Below, piece after piece: positions 29,982-38,774 of a stretch of DNA of 44,528 nt. The notes under the pieces were generated by a model. That model ran no database searches. It was not told the DNA's origin and saw only the letters and a program-made list of their open reading frames with translations. The position numbers and the translations under genes are program-made. The DNA lies in the IMG/VR virus record IMGVR_UViG_3300024520_000141, positions 1 to 44,528 of that record. One strand, written 5' to 3'. The DNA comes from a virus. How positions within the stretch are numbered: position 1 is the stretch's first letter; each line of letters opens with the position of its first letter.

Positions 29982-30932
29982 ATGGGCGTCGACAATCTCC
30001 ATACCTTAGAGCGGCACGTGTTCGCCGGGTCCGGCGCGTTCAATCTGTCGCAGATCCCAGACCGCGAAATCGACCTCGGGATTACTGAGGAACTCGGCTA
30101 CGGCGCTGGGCAACTGTCGCCGTCGCACGTATCTGTGATGTCGCAAGCCCCGGTGATCAGCGGTGGCACAACCGAGATCGCCAGGTTTCTGACCAACATC
30201 GACGCGTTGCTTGGCCTGGCGATTCCGTCGACTACCGTCATCACCTCGGTGGCGTTCTACTTCCAGTCGGCCCAACTGCTGGGCGGAATCAAGGCTGGCT
30301 CAAGCCATCTGACCGGCACGCTCAACAAAGGGATGGTGATTCCGACCGGGGTCTCTGTCGAGCAAGACGGTGTCGCCACCCTGAACTTCGACATGCACGC
30401 GTTGTACGACGGGACGAACCTGCCGATCGTGTGGGCGGACAGCCAAGCCTTGGCATCCGGAACGCCAGCGGTTGACGAGCAGTTCACGCTCGGACCAACG
30501 TTCATCAACAACGTGCAGGTTCCCGGCTTGCAGGGCATGACCTGGGACTTCGGTATCGAGGTCGAGAAGCATTCGACGGACGGGCAGGTATACCCGTTGA
30601 CGATGCGCATCATGCGGGTGACCCCGATGATCACGCTACGAAGCGTGGATGTCGTCACGGCAAGCGACTTCAACCTGACGGGAACGGCGTTGGATGCCAA
30701 TACGTTCAAGACGTACATTCAGAAGATGGACGACGAGGGCGACCGGGTTGCGATCGCTACGACCGAGCACGTGGAGATAGCGGGAACCGCAAGCCAAGGG
30801 TTCGTGACGGTCGAGAACCTCGGCGGGGCGAACCAGGAATCTCACGTGAGCGAGATCAAGATCAGACCGACGGTCGGGTCGGGAGCCGTCTACACGATCG
30901 ACGCAACTGCCGCGATTCCGGCATTCTCGTAG
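29982..30932 (+). CDS. Major tail tube protein (316 aa)
   Basis: Follows the completion genes and precedes the chaperone and tape measure, the invariable place of the tail tube gene. Beta-rich throughout with a tube-like core (ITSVAFYFQSAQLLGGIKAG, GMTWDFGIEVEKHSTDG, LTMRIMRVTPMITLRSVDVV). Longer than lambda V, suggesting an added surface domain. It polymerises into the non-contractile tail tube. Confidence 0.75.
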   Translation: MGVDNLHTLERHVFAGSGAFNLSQIPDREIDLGITEELGYGAGQLSPSHVSVMSQAPVISGGTTEIARFLTNIDALLGLAIPSTTVITSVAFYFQSAQLLGGIKAGSSHLTGTLNKGMVIPTGVSVEQDGVATLNFDMHALYDGTNLPIVWADSQALASGTPAVDEQFTLGPTFINNVQVPGLQGMTWDFGIEVEKHSTDGQVYPLTMRIMRVTPMITLRSVDVVTASDFNLTGTALDANTFKTYIQKMDDEGDRVAIATTEHVEIAGTASQGFVTVENLGGANQESHVSEIKIRPTVGSGAVYTIDATAAIPAFS

Positions 30933-30941
30933 GGGTGAACC

Positions 30942-31154
30942 ATGGGCGTCAGCATGCCGCAAATCATGGAGATCAAGAAGTTGGCAGAGAAAGCTGGACT
31001 GCCGGCCTCGTTCGCTCGCCGCATGGTCATCCAAGGCGTGTCGATGGACAAGATCCGTTCGCTGATGGATGCCTACAAAGCGGATGGCGTATGCTACCAT
31101 CAGGGCATGCAGTGGGGCCAGCCTCAAGCCAGCAGCGTCACGAAGGACCAATGA
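30942..31154 (+). CDS. Small tail-region protein (70 aa)
   Basis: MGVSMPQIMEIKKLAEKAGL, a short helical protein with a cluster of Gln near the end (GMQWGQPQASS). A GGGTGA site precedes it. It may be part of the tail assembly chaperone set, but this is only positional. Confidence 0.6.
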   Translation: MGVSMPQIMEIKKLAEKAGLPASFARRMVIQGVSMDKIRSLMDAYKADGVCYHQGMQWGQPQASSVTKDQ

Positions 31155-31160
31155 TCCATC

Positions 31161-31940
31161 ATGTCAGGATTCCTGATCTACATCCCGAAGTGGAAGCATG
31201 CCACGATGCTTTCCACCGCGCAGATGTCCGAACGGCAAAAGGAACTGACCAACCCCTTGGTTGATGGAACGAGCATTGCCGGCGGGCACTCGCCATTTGG
31301 ACCGGCTGGACAGGGCGGCATTGGGGCTATCAAACCATCTGCTCGGTTCGGAGGAGAGCAGGCGTCTTCCGGCTATGACGACGACAAACAGACATGGCTG
31401 CCTTGCCGCGATCCACAAGGGGGAAAGGACTCCCCTCCTGTGTACTGGCTCGGGTGGTGGAACGACAAGCCGCCCAAGCCCAAGGATCTGGCCAGGGAAA
31501 CCATCCAAGACGGGTATCCCCTCAGGCTGGGTAAAGACGACTTCATCATTCCAGCGATCCATGCGGACTACTCGATGCTTGATCGTTCCATGCACGTGGA
31601 CGAGTTCGGCGAGATGGAGTTCTCGGCCAACCCGTGCTACGAAGACATCGTGTCGGAGGCGTCCTACTGGCACCACGTCGCCTACGGTGACGACGAGGAG
31701 AAGATCGAAGACCCGAAGCGCGCGGCGAAGTTCGCCGTGGCGGTGCTCCAGATCAACTACCGGGTCGACGCTCGCGTGTGCTCGATGCAGGGACTTGGTT
31801 TGTTCGACAGCCAGTCGGCCATCCGAACGATCGTGTACGTTGCGGTGGGCGGGGTCGCAATCGACCAGGAACTCAACGCAAAAAAAAAGGGCGACACAGC
31901 CGGGCCTGGTGGCGTAGTCTCCCATGGCGCCGTGGCCTAG
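31161..31940 (+). CDS. Tail assembly chaperone, short form (259 aa)
   Basis: Located between tail tube and tape measure. The N-terminal region is Gly/Pro-rich (GPAGQGGIGAIKP), the middle well folded (RLGKDDFIIPAIHADYS, EFSANPCYEDIVSEASYWHH) and the C-terminal helix (VDARVCSMQGLGLFDSQSAI) leads to NAKKK at a run of nine A residues. Zero-frame reading ends 17 codons later at 31940. In siphophages this slot encodes proteins like lambda G that bind the tape measure during assembly. Confidence 0.65.
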   Translation: MSGFLIYIPKWKHATMLSTAQMSERQKELTNPLVDGTSIAGGHSPFGPAGQGGIGAIKPSARFGGEQASSGYDDDKQTWLPCRDPQGGKDSPPVYWLGWWNDKPPKPKDLARETIQDGYPLRLGKDDFIIPAIHADYSMLDRSMHVDEFGEMEFSANPCYEDIVSEASYWHHVAYGDDEEKIEDPKRAAKFAVAVLQINYRVDARVCSMQGLGLFDSQSAIRTIVYVAVGGVAIDQELNAKKKGDTAGPGGVVSHGAVA

Positions 31941-31996
31941 AACCGTCCTACAGGCCGACCTGGTTCGACTTGTGGGCGCTATCCCAAGGTGAGTGA
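31161..31996 (+). CDS. Frameshifted tail assembly chaperone, long form (GT-like)
   Basis: The heptamer A AAA AAG at 31883-31889 sits in phase with the gene and is a classic -1 slippery site. After a -1 shift the next codon is GGG at 31889-31891, and 35 extra residues follow (GRHSRAWWRSLPW, then YRPTWFDLWALSQGE). The stop at 31994-31996 overlaps the tape measure ATG at 31996. The Trp-rich extension and the exact stop-start overlap argue that the shifted frame is translated, as in lambda G/GT. Confidence 0.75.
31883..31889 (+). promoter_or_regulatory. Programmed -1 ribosomal slippery site
   Basis: A AAA AAG lies within a run of nine A followed by GGG. Both tRNAs can re-pair after a -1 slip. 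Downstream GC-rich sequence can fold, for example around CGGGCCTGG and CCATGGCGCCGTGG, and may stimulate shifting. Confidence 0.75.
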
Positions 31997-33309
31997 TGCC
32001 GGGCGAAGACCTCGTACTGAACGCCGACATGGGGCGTATCACGCTGGAGTTGAAGAAAGTCCAGACGGAGATGCGCCGGACCGAGAAGTCGTGGAACAAC
32101 ATCACCCGTGGCGTCAACCGAGGGACCAAGGAAAACCAAGCGGCTCTGAAGAGGCTGGAAGTACTGTATGGAACCAATGCTGTAAAAGTCGATGCCTTCA
32201 AGACCCGAATCGAGCAACTCGCCAAAGCACAAGGCAGCGCAGCCAAAAGCCAGAAGCGGATGCAGGCTGGCTTGACTCAATTGTCGTTCGCCACAGACGA
32301 CTTCCTCGCCGTATCGTCCCAGCAAAACTTCTCGCTCAAAGGCATGGCGTCCGGGTTCCGGGCAGCGAGCAACAACGTCTCGACGTTTCTCACTACGATC
32401 AACCCATTGGCTGGCATTGCGGCAACGCTCGGCATCGGCGTGCTGACCGGGATCATATCGAACATCGGGAACGCGGCTGCGAAGACGACCAAAGAAACCG
32501 AAGGATTGGTAGATAAACTCAAGGCACTACGGCAAGAGAATCAAGCAGCGTTGATCGGATCGGAACTGGCGGGAGAACTGGAGAAACAAACAAAGGCGGA
32601 AGAATTGTTGGCAGAGGCGAAGAAGCAAGATGCAGCCGCAACAACAGAGCTGACGAAAGCGAACAAGCGACTCGAAGATGCGAAGTCCAGATTAGCGGCG
32701 ACAACTGGAGTTGCAGCGGGTGCTGCTGGCCTTGATCTCGACATTGGTGGAGCGTTCCGTGATGTCGCGTCCTCGAAAACTGCTCTCGCAGAGGCCAAAA
32801 AGGCCAAACAGAACGCGACGAACTTAAAGGCCCGGACTGGCTCGGAGGTGGCGCAGCAGCAAAGCATCATTACCGAAGCAACGCAGCAGCGCGCGTTCCT
32901 CAAGCGAGGCGCCGGGGCTATTGGGCCAACCGTAAGCCGCGTGACAGAAAGGGTTCTTGGGGGAGCGTCCAAGTCGGAAGCTGTCATAGAAGGCATCAAG
33001 CAGGCTGGCCTGGGTCCAGGGGAAGACTCGGCCAGGCTGCGGGAAAAGCTCCAGGATGCGGCCATTGTCGCGGAACGACAACGAGAGACCGAGAATCGGA
33101 AAGTGCTCACGCCACTGGAAGAGGCGAAGCGTGGAGCACAGGGCGCCAGACGCGATGCGCGACAATTCAAGCTCGAAGCACAATCAGATGGCCGAGAGAC
33201 TCCCAGCGAAAAGCGACATTTCAGCATTCTAGATGCTGCGGCTAAAAGATTGGAAAGTGCGGCCCTTGCGCTTGAGAGGATTGAAGGTGAAAACAGAGCG
33301 CAAAACTAG
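31996..33309 (+). CDS. Tape measure-like tail protein (437 aa)
   Basis: Follows the chaperone with a TGATG overlap. Strongly helical: an N-terminal coiled region (ITLELKKVQTEMRRTEKSWN), a hydrophobic stretch (INPLAGIAATLGIGVLTGII) and long Ala/Glu/Lys coiled coils (EELLAEAKKQDAAATTELTK). This is the tape measure pattern, but it is short: by the usual rule of about 0.15 nm per residue the tail would be only 65-70 nm. The gene ends at 33309, directly against the end of an opposite-strand gene. Confidence 0.75.
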   Translation: MPGEDLVLNADMGRITLELKKVQTEMRRTEKSWNNITRGVNRGTKENQAALKRLEVLYGTNAVKVDAFKTRIEQLAKAQGSAAKSQKRMQAGLTQLSFATDDFLAVSSQQNFSLKGMASGFRAASNNVSTFLTTINPLAGIAATLGIGVLTGIISNIGNAAAKTTKETEGLVDKLKALRQENQAALIGSELAGELEKQTKAEELLAEAKKQDAAATTELTKANKRLEDAKSRLAATTGVAAGAAGLDLDIGGAFRDVASSKTALAEAKKAKQNATNLKARTGSEVAQQQSIITEATQQRAFLKRGAGAIGPTVSRVTERVLGGASKSEAVIEGIKQAGLGPGEDSARLREKLQDAAIVAERQRETENRKVLTPLEEAKRGAQGARRDARQFKLEAQSDGRETPSEKRHFSILDAAAKRLESAALALERIEGENRAQN

Positions 33310-33522
33310 CTAGTCGATCAGCCCTTGTCTCTGGTACTCTTCGATGCGATCGCGCGAACCCGCATATCGCGCAAAGCGGTCGAGAGTTCTAGTGTGCCGA
33401 GCTTCATGGCTTTCGATGGCAGCAGCCTGCTCGCGAACCTCGTAGCCGAGATAGACGGTCGACCCGGTAGCCATCGCGGCGATTGCCCAGCCGGCGATCG
33501 CAAGAATGCGGAGACGTGCCAT
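33310..33522 (-). CDS. Opposite-strand small membrane protein inserted in the tail module (70 aa)
   Basis: The only leftward gene inside the rightward late region. ATG at 33522 preceded by AAGGGGAACACC, the same leader style as the leftward operon at 39-44 kb. The N-terminal membrane segment (ILAIAGWAIAAMATGSTVYL) is followed by a charged helical part. It behaves like a moron: an autonomous accessory gene between tape measure and tail tip genes. Function unknown; membrane location suggests superinfection or host-envelope effects. Confidence 0.7.
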   Translation of the reverse strand: MARLRILAIAGWAIAAMATGSTVYLGYEVREQAAAIESHEARHTRTLDRFARYAGSRDRIEEYQRQGLID

Positions 33523-33545
33523 GGTGTTCCCCTTGCTAGGATGAC

Positions 33546-33980
33546 GTGGTGGCAAATATTCTATGGGACCGCGTTGACAATATCTACGCCGTCCAGAGAA
33601 TCTCCGGAGACATTGACCCGCCAGGTCGGCAGATCACGGACATTACGCGCCCGTTCGAGGACGGCACAGCCTACGTCGAAATGGGCCGCCGGGGAGAGCC
33701 GACGAACCTGTCGTTCCGCTGTCTGGCGCGAAGCTCGGCGGACTCCCGAGTCCTTCACCAAGCGGTCAAAAAGCTCCAATCGAGGATCGTCACGATCCGT
33801 CTCAACGAGATCACCTACACGAACTATCTGGTGATCGGCGCAGGGGTATTGAACCGGTTGCCGTCCCTGACAACTGTCGGCGGGATATTCTACAACGGCC
33901 AGTTGATCGGAAGCGTTGGTTCCACTTGGGTGGTCGACGTTGGATTCCTGGTCCAGTACGCTGGGACGGTGTTCCTATGA
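33546..33980 (+). CDS. Minor tail protein (144 aa)
   Basis: GTG start (33546, or 33549) directly after the inserted gene. Product MVANILWDRVDNIYAVQRIS with a beta-rich core (QITDITRPFEDGTAYVEMGR, IVTIRLNEITYTNYLVIGAG). Its place after the tape measure fits a distal tail or baseplate component. Stop overlaps the next ATG. Confidence 0.65.
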   Translation: MVANILWDRVDNIYAVQRISGDIDPPGRQITDITRPFEDGTAYVEMGRRGEPTNLSFRCLARSSADSRVLHQAVKKLQSRIVTIRLNEITYTNYLVIGAGVLNRLPSLTTVGGIFYNGQLIGSVGSTWVVDVGFLVQYAGTVFL

Positions 33981-36121
33981 GCAACGTCGACTCGCGAGTT
34001 GTCCCTACGGTCTCGATCAAGGAAAAGCTGTCCGGCAACTGGAATACAGTGCCGTACTTGTGGCCAAACCGCTATCGCAACAGCGCGGCGCCAGAGGTGT
34101 CGGTTGCCAACCTGACGTACGACTTCGGCACGATCAAGCGGACCGATCGGGCAGCGAGTTCCGAGTACGCGCCACTCGAAGACCTCCACGGCCAGTACGT
34201 GCGAATCCAGACCGATTACGAGGGCGCCGTCGAAACCAACTTCTTTGGCGTCATCGAGACGGTTGAAACGCGGGTGCTGTCGAACGTTCGCAAGACAGGC
34301 CGGCAGAAGATCACTGCCTATGGGGTAGGGCATCTGCTGGACCGCGTGCCGATCGACAGGGCATTCCATGAAGAAACGTTTGGTGGAACCGAAGAGTTTG
34401 CCTGGACGCCAGCTTTCAACCGACGCGACCGCTTTGGCGGACAGGTCTTCGGGAACCGTTCCGCACAAGCGATTGGCCAAAGTGCTAGTCATGTCTTCCA
34501 CAAGTACCCCGATCACGAAAAAGCGGACGTATGGACGAACACCGACATCATCCGGTACTTGCTTGCGAACTTCGCGCCTACAGACCTAGTGTTGGTGCTT
34601 GCTGGTCAAATTGTCCTATCCTCAATCGTCGAAGTTCACAAGGCAACGAAATGGCGTAGCCTGTGGGATGCGCTCAACCAACTGATCGACCGGAAAAGGG
34701 GTCTTGGGTTCACTATCGATTTCGATGATGAGCAGCAAACCACGTGGCTCCGTGTGTTCACGATAGCGAAAGAGGAGATTGTTGTTGGGTCCGCCACGTT
34801 GCCGGCCAACGAAACCCAACAAGAGTTCCAGTTGCCTACGTCGCTTCCGTTCGTTCACTTGGTCGACGAGATCCCATTCAAAGAGACAATCCTGAACCGA
34901 GCCAGCAAGATCATAGTTCGTGGACAGAGGATAAAGTCTACTGGCACGTTTGGGTTTCCAGACTTTACGTTGGAAGGAGGCTGGCGACGAGCTGGTCCCA
35001 AACCTCCAAAGAGCCAGTACAAAGACGCCTTGTTGAAGGGCGACGACGATGCGCCAGATTCTCAGAGAGACAAGGATCTGAAACGCACCGCGTCGTTCTA
35101 CGGGGGATTGTGGACTAGGTTCATAGCTCCGAAAGATTTCTTCTGGAGAGTAGGGGATGGCCTGGGAGACGAACAGCGTACGAACCTAGCGGTACATCCA
35201 TTTGGGGATGGGAGTATTAGTCCTCTTGGCACCACGCACTGGAACGGCCACAAGAAGTTCCTTCGCCAAACTCCATTTCTGGTCGGCTGGGACTACACGG
35301 TAGACCCGCCAGTGAGAAACGCTGCTAACGAGGACTCGCAGCCAGAATACGAATCCATGATGGTCTTCATCAACGATACGTGGACTTCAGTAGATGGGCT
35401 ACAGAATCATGCGCCAACCCAGCAGTCCTACCGTATCGACAGGATAGCGATAGATAGGGTGAAATCAGTGGGATACAGGCCGCTGGACGACGTGATGGGG
35501 TTTGAGTTGTCAGTCCATCCGATCCACTATTTCGCTGGCGACGAGTTGCGGATTGCCGATTCTACCTTCGTTGAGACAAGTCCCGAGTTCGACTACAATG
35601 AACTGGTCTGCACGGCCACGGTCGAAACGGACGTGCGGCAGTTCATCGAGGTGGAAATCAAGGATACGCCTGGCGCAACGGACCGTACAATCGTCGTCGA
35701 TGTACCGGATGCCGAGTTCTGGTACGTGGCTCCCAATACGGCAATCGACACGAAACTGGCAATCGTCGAGACCGGCAACCGGCTCACCGATCCATACGTC
35801 CGCGCTAACGGCGGCAAGAGCATGGTGTTGCGTGATGACAAGGAAAAGCTAGAGGGTATCGCGGCGTTCATGCAAGCGTGGCATCAGGTCAATCGGCAAG
35901 CGGTTCGCATCCCGATCCACCGGGCGCGCAACTGGATTCCTGTCGGCACGCTGATCACGAACATCACGTCGGTCAACGAGATCAAAGAGGTCAATACGGT
36001 GGTGACCAGCATCACGACCTCGTTCCCCGAAGGGGCTGACGGCGGCGAAGCGAACACGACAATAGAGACCGGTTGGGCAGCGCTCGACAGCGCATCGCTC
36101 GCGTCCAGACTGATAGGGTAA
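33977..36121 (+). CDS. Large tail tip / baseplate hub protein (714 aa)
   Basis: Largest tail gene after the tape measure. Beta-rich N-terminal part with hub-like pattern (VTKQ-free but GQYVRIQTDYEGAVETNFFG, RKTGRQKITAYGVGHLLDRV), then a mixed middle and a C-terminal domain (RANGGKSMVLRDDKEKLEGI, WIPVGTLITNITSVNEIKEV) resembling hub proteins that bridge tail tube and fibres. No lysozyme or peptidase motif is evident in it. Central codons (34.7-35.6 kb) are less GC-rich than neighbours. Confidence 0.65.
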   Translation: MSNVDSRVVPTVSIKEKLSGNWNTVPYLWPNRYRNSAAPEVSVANLTYDFGTIKRTDRAASSEYAPLEDLHGQYVRIQTDYEGAVETNFFGVIETVETRVLSNVRKTGRQKITAYGVGHLLDRVPIDRAFHEETFGGTEEFAWTPAFNRRDRFGGQVFGNRSAQAIGQSASHVFHKYPDHEKADVWTNTDIIRYLLANFAPTDLVLVLAGQIVLSSIVEVHKATKWRSLWDALNQLIDRKRGLGFTIDFDDEQQTTWLRVFTIAKEEIVVGSATLPANETQQEFQLPTSLPFVHLVDEIPFKETILNRASKIIVRGQRIKSTGTFGFPDFTLEGGWRRAGPKPPKSQYKDALLKGDDDAPDSQRDKDLKRTASFYGGLWTRFIAPKDFFWRVGDGLGDEQRTNLAVHPFGDGSISPLGTTHWNGHKKFLRQTPFLVGWDYTVDPPVRNAANEDSQPEYESMMVFINDTWTSVDGLQNHAPTQQSYRIDRIAIDRVKSVGYRPLDDVMGFELSVHPIHYFAGDELRIADSTFVETSPEFDYNELVCTATVETDVRQFIEVEIKDTPGATDRTIVVDVPDAEFWYVAPNTAIDTKLAIVETGNRLTDPYVRANGGKSMVLRDDKEKLEGIAAFMQAWHQVNRQAVRIPIHRARNWIPVGTLITNITSVNEIKEVNTVVTSITTSFPEGADGGEANTTIETGWAALDSASLASRLIG

Positions 36122-36125
36122 TGAG

Positions 36126-36530
36126 ATGGCGACCGAAGACCGCCTGATGGAACTGGATCGAGAGGTTGCCGATCTCCGGCAGCAGCTTGGCCGAGTTCCA
36201 TTGGAGTTCCCGAAAGGGGAAGTGATTGGCGGCCCATGCCTGTCGGCGGAACTGAAGACGGGGGAAGCGCTCGGCAGGGCTGGCGAAGCACAAGGGTATC
36301 TGATCCACTACGTCAAGGGGACGGATGCGGATGGCGAGTTCCTTCGCTCAGTTGGAGAGATTACGATCAAGGATATCGGCAAGCCGGGATCGACCAGCAG
36401 CACGCCGCTCACTGGTGGGAAAATACCGACCGGGAAAGAGATCACTGGGCCAGCAGCGATCGACGTTACGCCAGTTGGAACATGGTATCGGTTGATTGGG
36501 TTCGATTGCGACCAGCTTGAAGACGTTTAG
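36126..36530 (+). CDS. Tail-associated hypothetical protein (134 aa)
   Basis: Short coiled start (MELDREVADLRQQLGRVP) followed by a small beta domain (GEITIKDIGKPGSTSSTPL, PVGTWYRLIGFDCDQLEDV). Probably an adaptor between tail tip and fibre, from its location. Confidence 0.6.
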   Translation: MATEDRLMELDREVADLRQQLGRVPLEFPKGEVIGGPCLSAELKTGEALGRAGEAQGYLIHYVKGTDADGEFLRSVGEITIKDIGKPGSTSSTPLTGGKIPTGKEITGPAAIDVTPVGTWYRLIGFDCDQLEDV

Positions 36531-36540
36531 GGAGTAGACC

Positions 36541-37782
36541 ATGGCGACGAAATCATGGGCCGGACAAGTAGGCGCCGTGGCCCAGGTGGTGACCTGCACG
36601 CCTGCCACGATCGAATCTACCGACATCTTCACGTTCAACATCAACGGGAAGCAAATCTCGTTCACGGCCACTGACACGACTGTAGCGACCACGGTCGCCG
36701 GTCTGGTCGCAGCGTGGAACGCCTCCACCGAGCCAGAGGCCATGGAGGTCACCGCGACCGACACAACGACAGAGGTGACGCTTACCGCCGACACGGCAGG
36801 CAAGCCGTTCACGGTCACTCTGACGGAAACGGACGGCGGCGGCGCGGACACCCAGACGTTCACCCTGGCGACGACTCAGGCCAACAAAAGCCCGAACGAC
36901 GTGAACGACGGCGACAACTGGTCCGACGGATCGGTTCCAGGGGCATCGGACACCATCCACATCCAGCACTCGGCCGTTTCTCTGCTGTGGAACCTCGACG
37001 CGCTGTCGGCCGTGACCGTGACGAACCTGACGGTTCACGATACGTTCACCGGCCAGATCGGCTTGCCCGAGAAGAACACGGACGGAGCCGAGTACAACGA
37101 ATACCGGGAAACGCATCTGAAGTTGGCGATCACCAATCTGGAAGTCCGGGGGACAAATTCGACCCGTCTCAATTTCAACGTGGGCACGGTGCAAACGGCG
37201 GTCGATGTCTTCGGCACGGGCACGAGCGCGGACTCGAACGTTCCGACCATGCTGTTCCTCGGTACGCACGTCAGCAACACGGCGTCGGTTCAGAAAGGGA
37301 ACGTCGGTATCGCTTTCCATGGCGGGGAAACGTCCGCCGTTGTCACCCTCAAAGCAGGCTGGGAGAGTTCGGCGGCGAACGACGTGATCATGGTCTGCGG
37401 AGCCGGGACAACGCTGACCACGATCGACCAGAGCAACGGCACGCTGACCACCAATTCGGCCGTTACCACGATGAACAAGTCCGGCGGAACGTGGACGCAC
37501 TACGCCGGAGCGGTTGGCACGATCAACAACGACGCCGGGGCAGTCTACTACCGTTCCGACGGGACATGGACTACGCTGCACAATCGAGGCATCTTCGACC
37601 TGTCCCGCGACAATCGCGCGCGGACCGGTACGAACACAAGCCTGTATGCTGGCTGCTCGTTCATCGATTCCGCCAAAACGGTGACGCACTCGAATGGAAT
37701 CGACCTGGTTCATTGCGGCATCGGCGACCTGACCCGGCTGGACGTTGGCCGGCACGTGACCCTGACGCCGAGCGCAGTGTAA
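36541..37782 (+). CDS. Beta-helix-like tail fibre protein (413 aa)
   Basis: N-terminal module (VTCTPATIESTDIFTFNING, VTATDTTTEVTLTADTAG) like small structural domains in phage fibres, followed by a repetitive beta-strand region rich in Thr, Asn and Gly (DTIHIQHSAVSLLWNLDALS, TTIDQSNGTLTTNSAVTTMN). Likely a distal fibre or receptor-binding protein. GGAGTAGACC precedes the ATG. Similar in design to 17337-18674. Confidence 0.7.
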   Translation: MATKSWAGQVGAVAQVVTCTPATIESTDIFTFNINGKQISFTATDTTVATTVAGLVAAWNASTEPEAMEVTATDTTTEVTLTADTAGKPFTVTLTETDGGGADTQTFTLATTQANKSPNDVNDGDNWSDGSVPGASDTIHIQHSAVSLLWNLDALSAVTVTNLTVHDTFTGQIGLPEKNTDGAEYNEYRETHLKLAITNLEVRGTNSTRLNFNVGTVQTAVDVFGTGTSADSNVPTMLFLGTHVSNTASVQKGNVGIAFHGGETSAVVTLKAGWESSAANDVIMVCGAGTTLTTIDQSNGTLTTNSAVTTMNKSGGTWTHYAGAVGTINNDAGAVYYRSDGTWTTLHNRGIFDLSRDNRARTGTNTSLYAGCSFIDSAKTVTHSNGIDLVHCGIGDLTRLDVGRHVTLTPSAV

Positions 37783-38387
37783 TGTGGACACCGAAACGAA
37801 GCCCATGGGTTAGGCTGCCAAGGAGAGGCGGCATCGGTATGGGTATGGCGTGCTGCGATTGCGAAAGCACCACTTGCGATTATTGCTTCGTCGGCAGCGC
37901 CATTGCGGCTGATCCGGAGAACGCAACTGTCCGCATGGTCATTGGGGGTGGAGGAGACGAGTACTTAGCCGACACGGTAGGCGATTGTTCAACGGCTAAC
38001 TGTGAGATCTTCAACGGCACGTGGGACTTGACCTGGGAAACGACCTTTGACGCCGACTGCCCGACCTGGTCATATGTAGACACCACTACCGATCCGGATG
38101 TCAAAGTTAGATTTCTGGCACGCCCGAAGCCTGCGACCTGTCCGAATTTATTCTGGGGCCAAGTATGGACATTAAACCGTGTGCCCGGATATCCCCCAAC
38201 CCAAGTAGATTGGCGTGGCAATTTCTGTAGCTGTCTCAATGAGAAAGAGCTAGACGATAGTCAGGGACAGACATTCGGAGGATGTTGCGGTGGTTTGAGT
38301 TTGTGCGGGTGCGCCCATCCAGATGCGCCAGTGGATCTAGGCTTCGGCAACATCCCATTCGTCAGTGTAGTGATATCCTTGTTATGA
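37782..38387 (+). CDS. Cysteine-rich tail-region protein (201 aa)
   Basis: Starts in the stop of the fibre gene (TAATG). Very rich in cysteine (for example ACCDCESTTCDYC at about 23-35 and GGCCGGLSLCGCAHP near the C-terminus), suggesting disulfides or several metal sites. Codons are visibly more AT-rich than in flanking genes, hinting at a separate origin. Exported or particle-surface location would fit disulfides. Family known to me only as phage hypothetical proteins. Confidence 0.65.
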   Translation: MWTPKRSPWVRLPRRGGIGMGMACCDCESTTCDYCFVGSAIAADPENATVRMVIGGGGDEYLADTVGDCSTANCEIFNGTWDLTWETTFDADCPTWSYVDTTTDPDVKVRFLARPKPATCPNLFWGQVWTLNRVPGYPPTQVDWRGNFCSCLNEKELDDSQGQTFGGCCGGLSLCGCAHPDAPVDLGFGNIPFVSVVISLL

Positions 38388-38758
38388 CATGCCCACACTT
38401 GGAAGTGATTAGCGAGCGGGCGATAAGTTGCCGCATACTCGCAAGTGTAGGGGCTTCACGGCAAGCTGGTCCCGCAATGCCGAATCACCCGTGCAAACAG
38501 TGCCAGACAGAATGGGTCAATGGGGTGGCTCCAAACTTGCTCGATCAGCAGACGTGGACGCCGACCATCATGGGGTTCTCGATTCCGTCCTTCGCGCCCT
38601 TACCAGTCGAACAATCACGCGGACTAGGAGACACCGTAGCAACCGTTCTGTCTGCGGTGGGCGTGAAGAAACGCAAGGGATGCGGCTGCTCCAAGCGACA
38701 GGCGTGGCTGAATCGAGTCGTTCCGTACAAAAAGAAGACCCCCCCCCACCCCTCGTGA
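38384..38758 (+). CDS. Cysteine-containing tail-region protein (124 aa)
   Basis: ATGA overlap with the previous gene. N-terminal MTCPHLEVISERAISCRI and HPCKQCQTEW give CxxC-like pairs, with a KKRKGCGCSKRQAWL basic-cysteine end. The Cys layout resembles small metal-binding proteins frequently at the end of tail modules in environmental phages. Function unknown. Confidence 0.65.
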   Translation: MTCPHLEVISERAISCRILASVGASRQAGPAMPNHPCKQCQTEWVNGVAPNLLDQQTWTPTIMGFSIPSFAPLPVEQSRGLGDTVATVLSAVGVKKRKGCGCSKRQAWLNRVVPYKKKTPPHPS

Positions 38759-38774
38759 GAACTGGAGTCGTTCC

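Noticed and set aside
36714-37781. Upstream extension of the cysteine-rich gene frame
   Set aside because: The frame is open by composition but its translation is His/Arg/Gly-rich low-quality sequence within the fibre gene; the real start is ATG 37782.
36553-37806. Long leftward open frame of 417 codons opposite the fibre gene
   Set aside because: It is the antisense shadow of a GC-rich beta-strand gene, with Arg/Val/Gly-rich translation, no ribosome site and wrong strand for the module.
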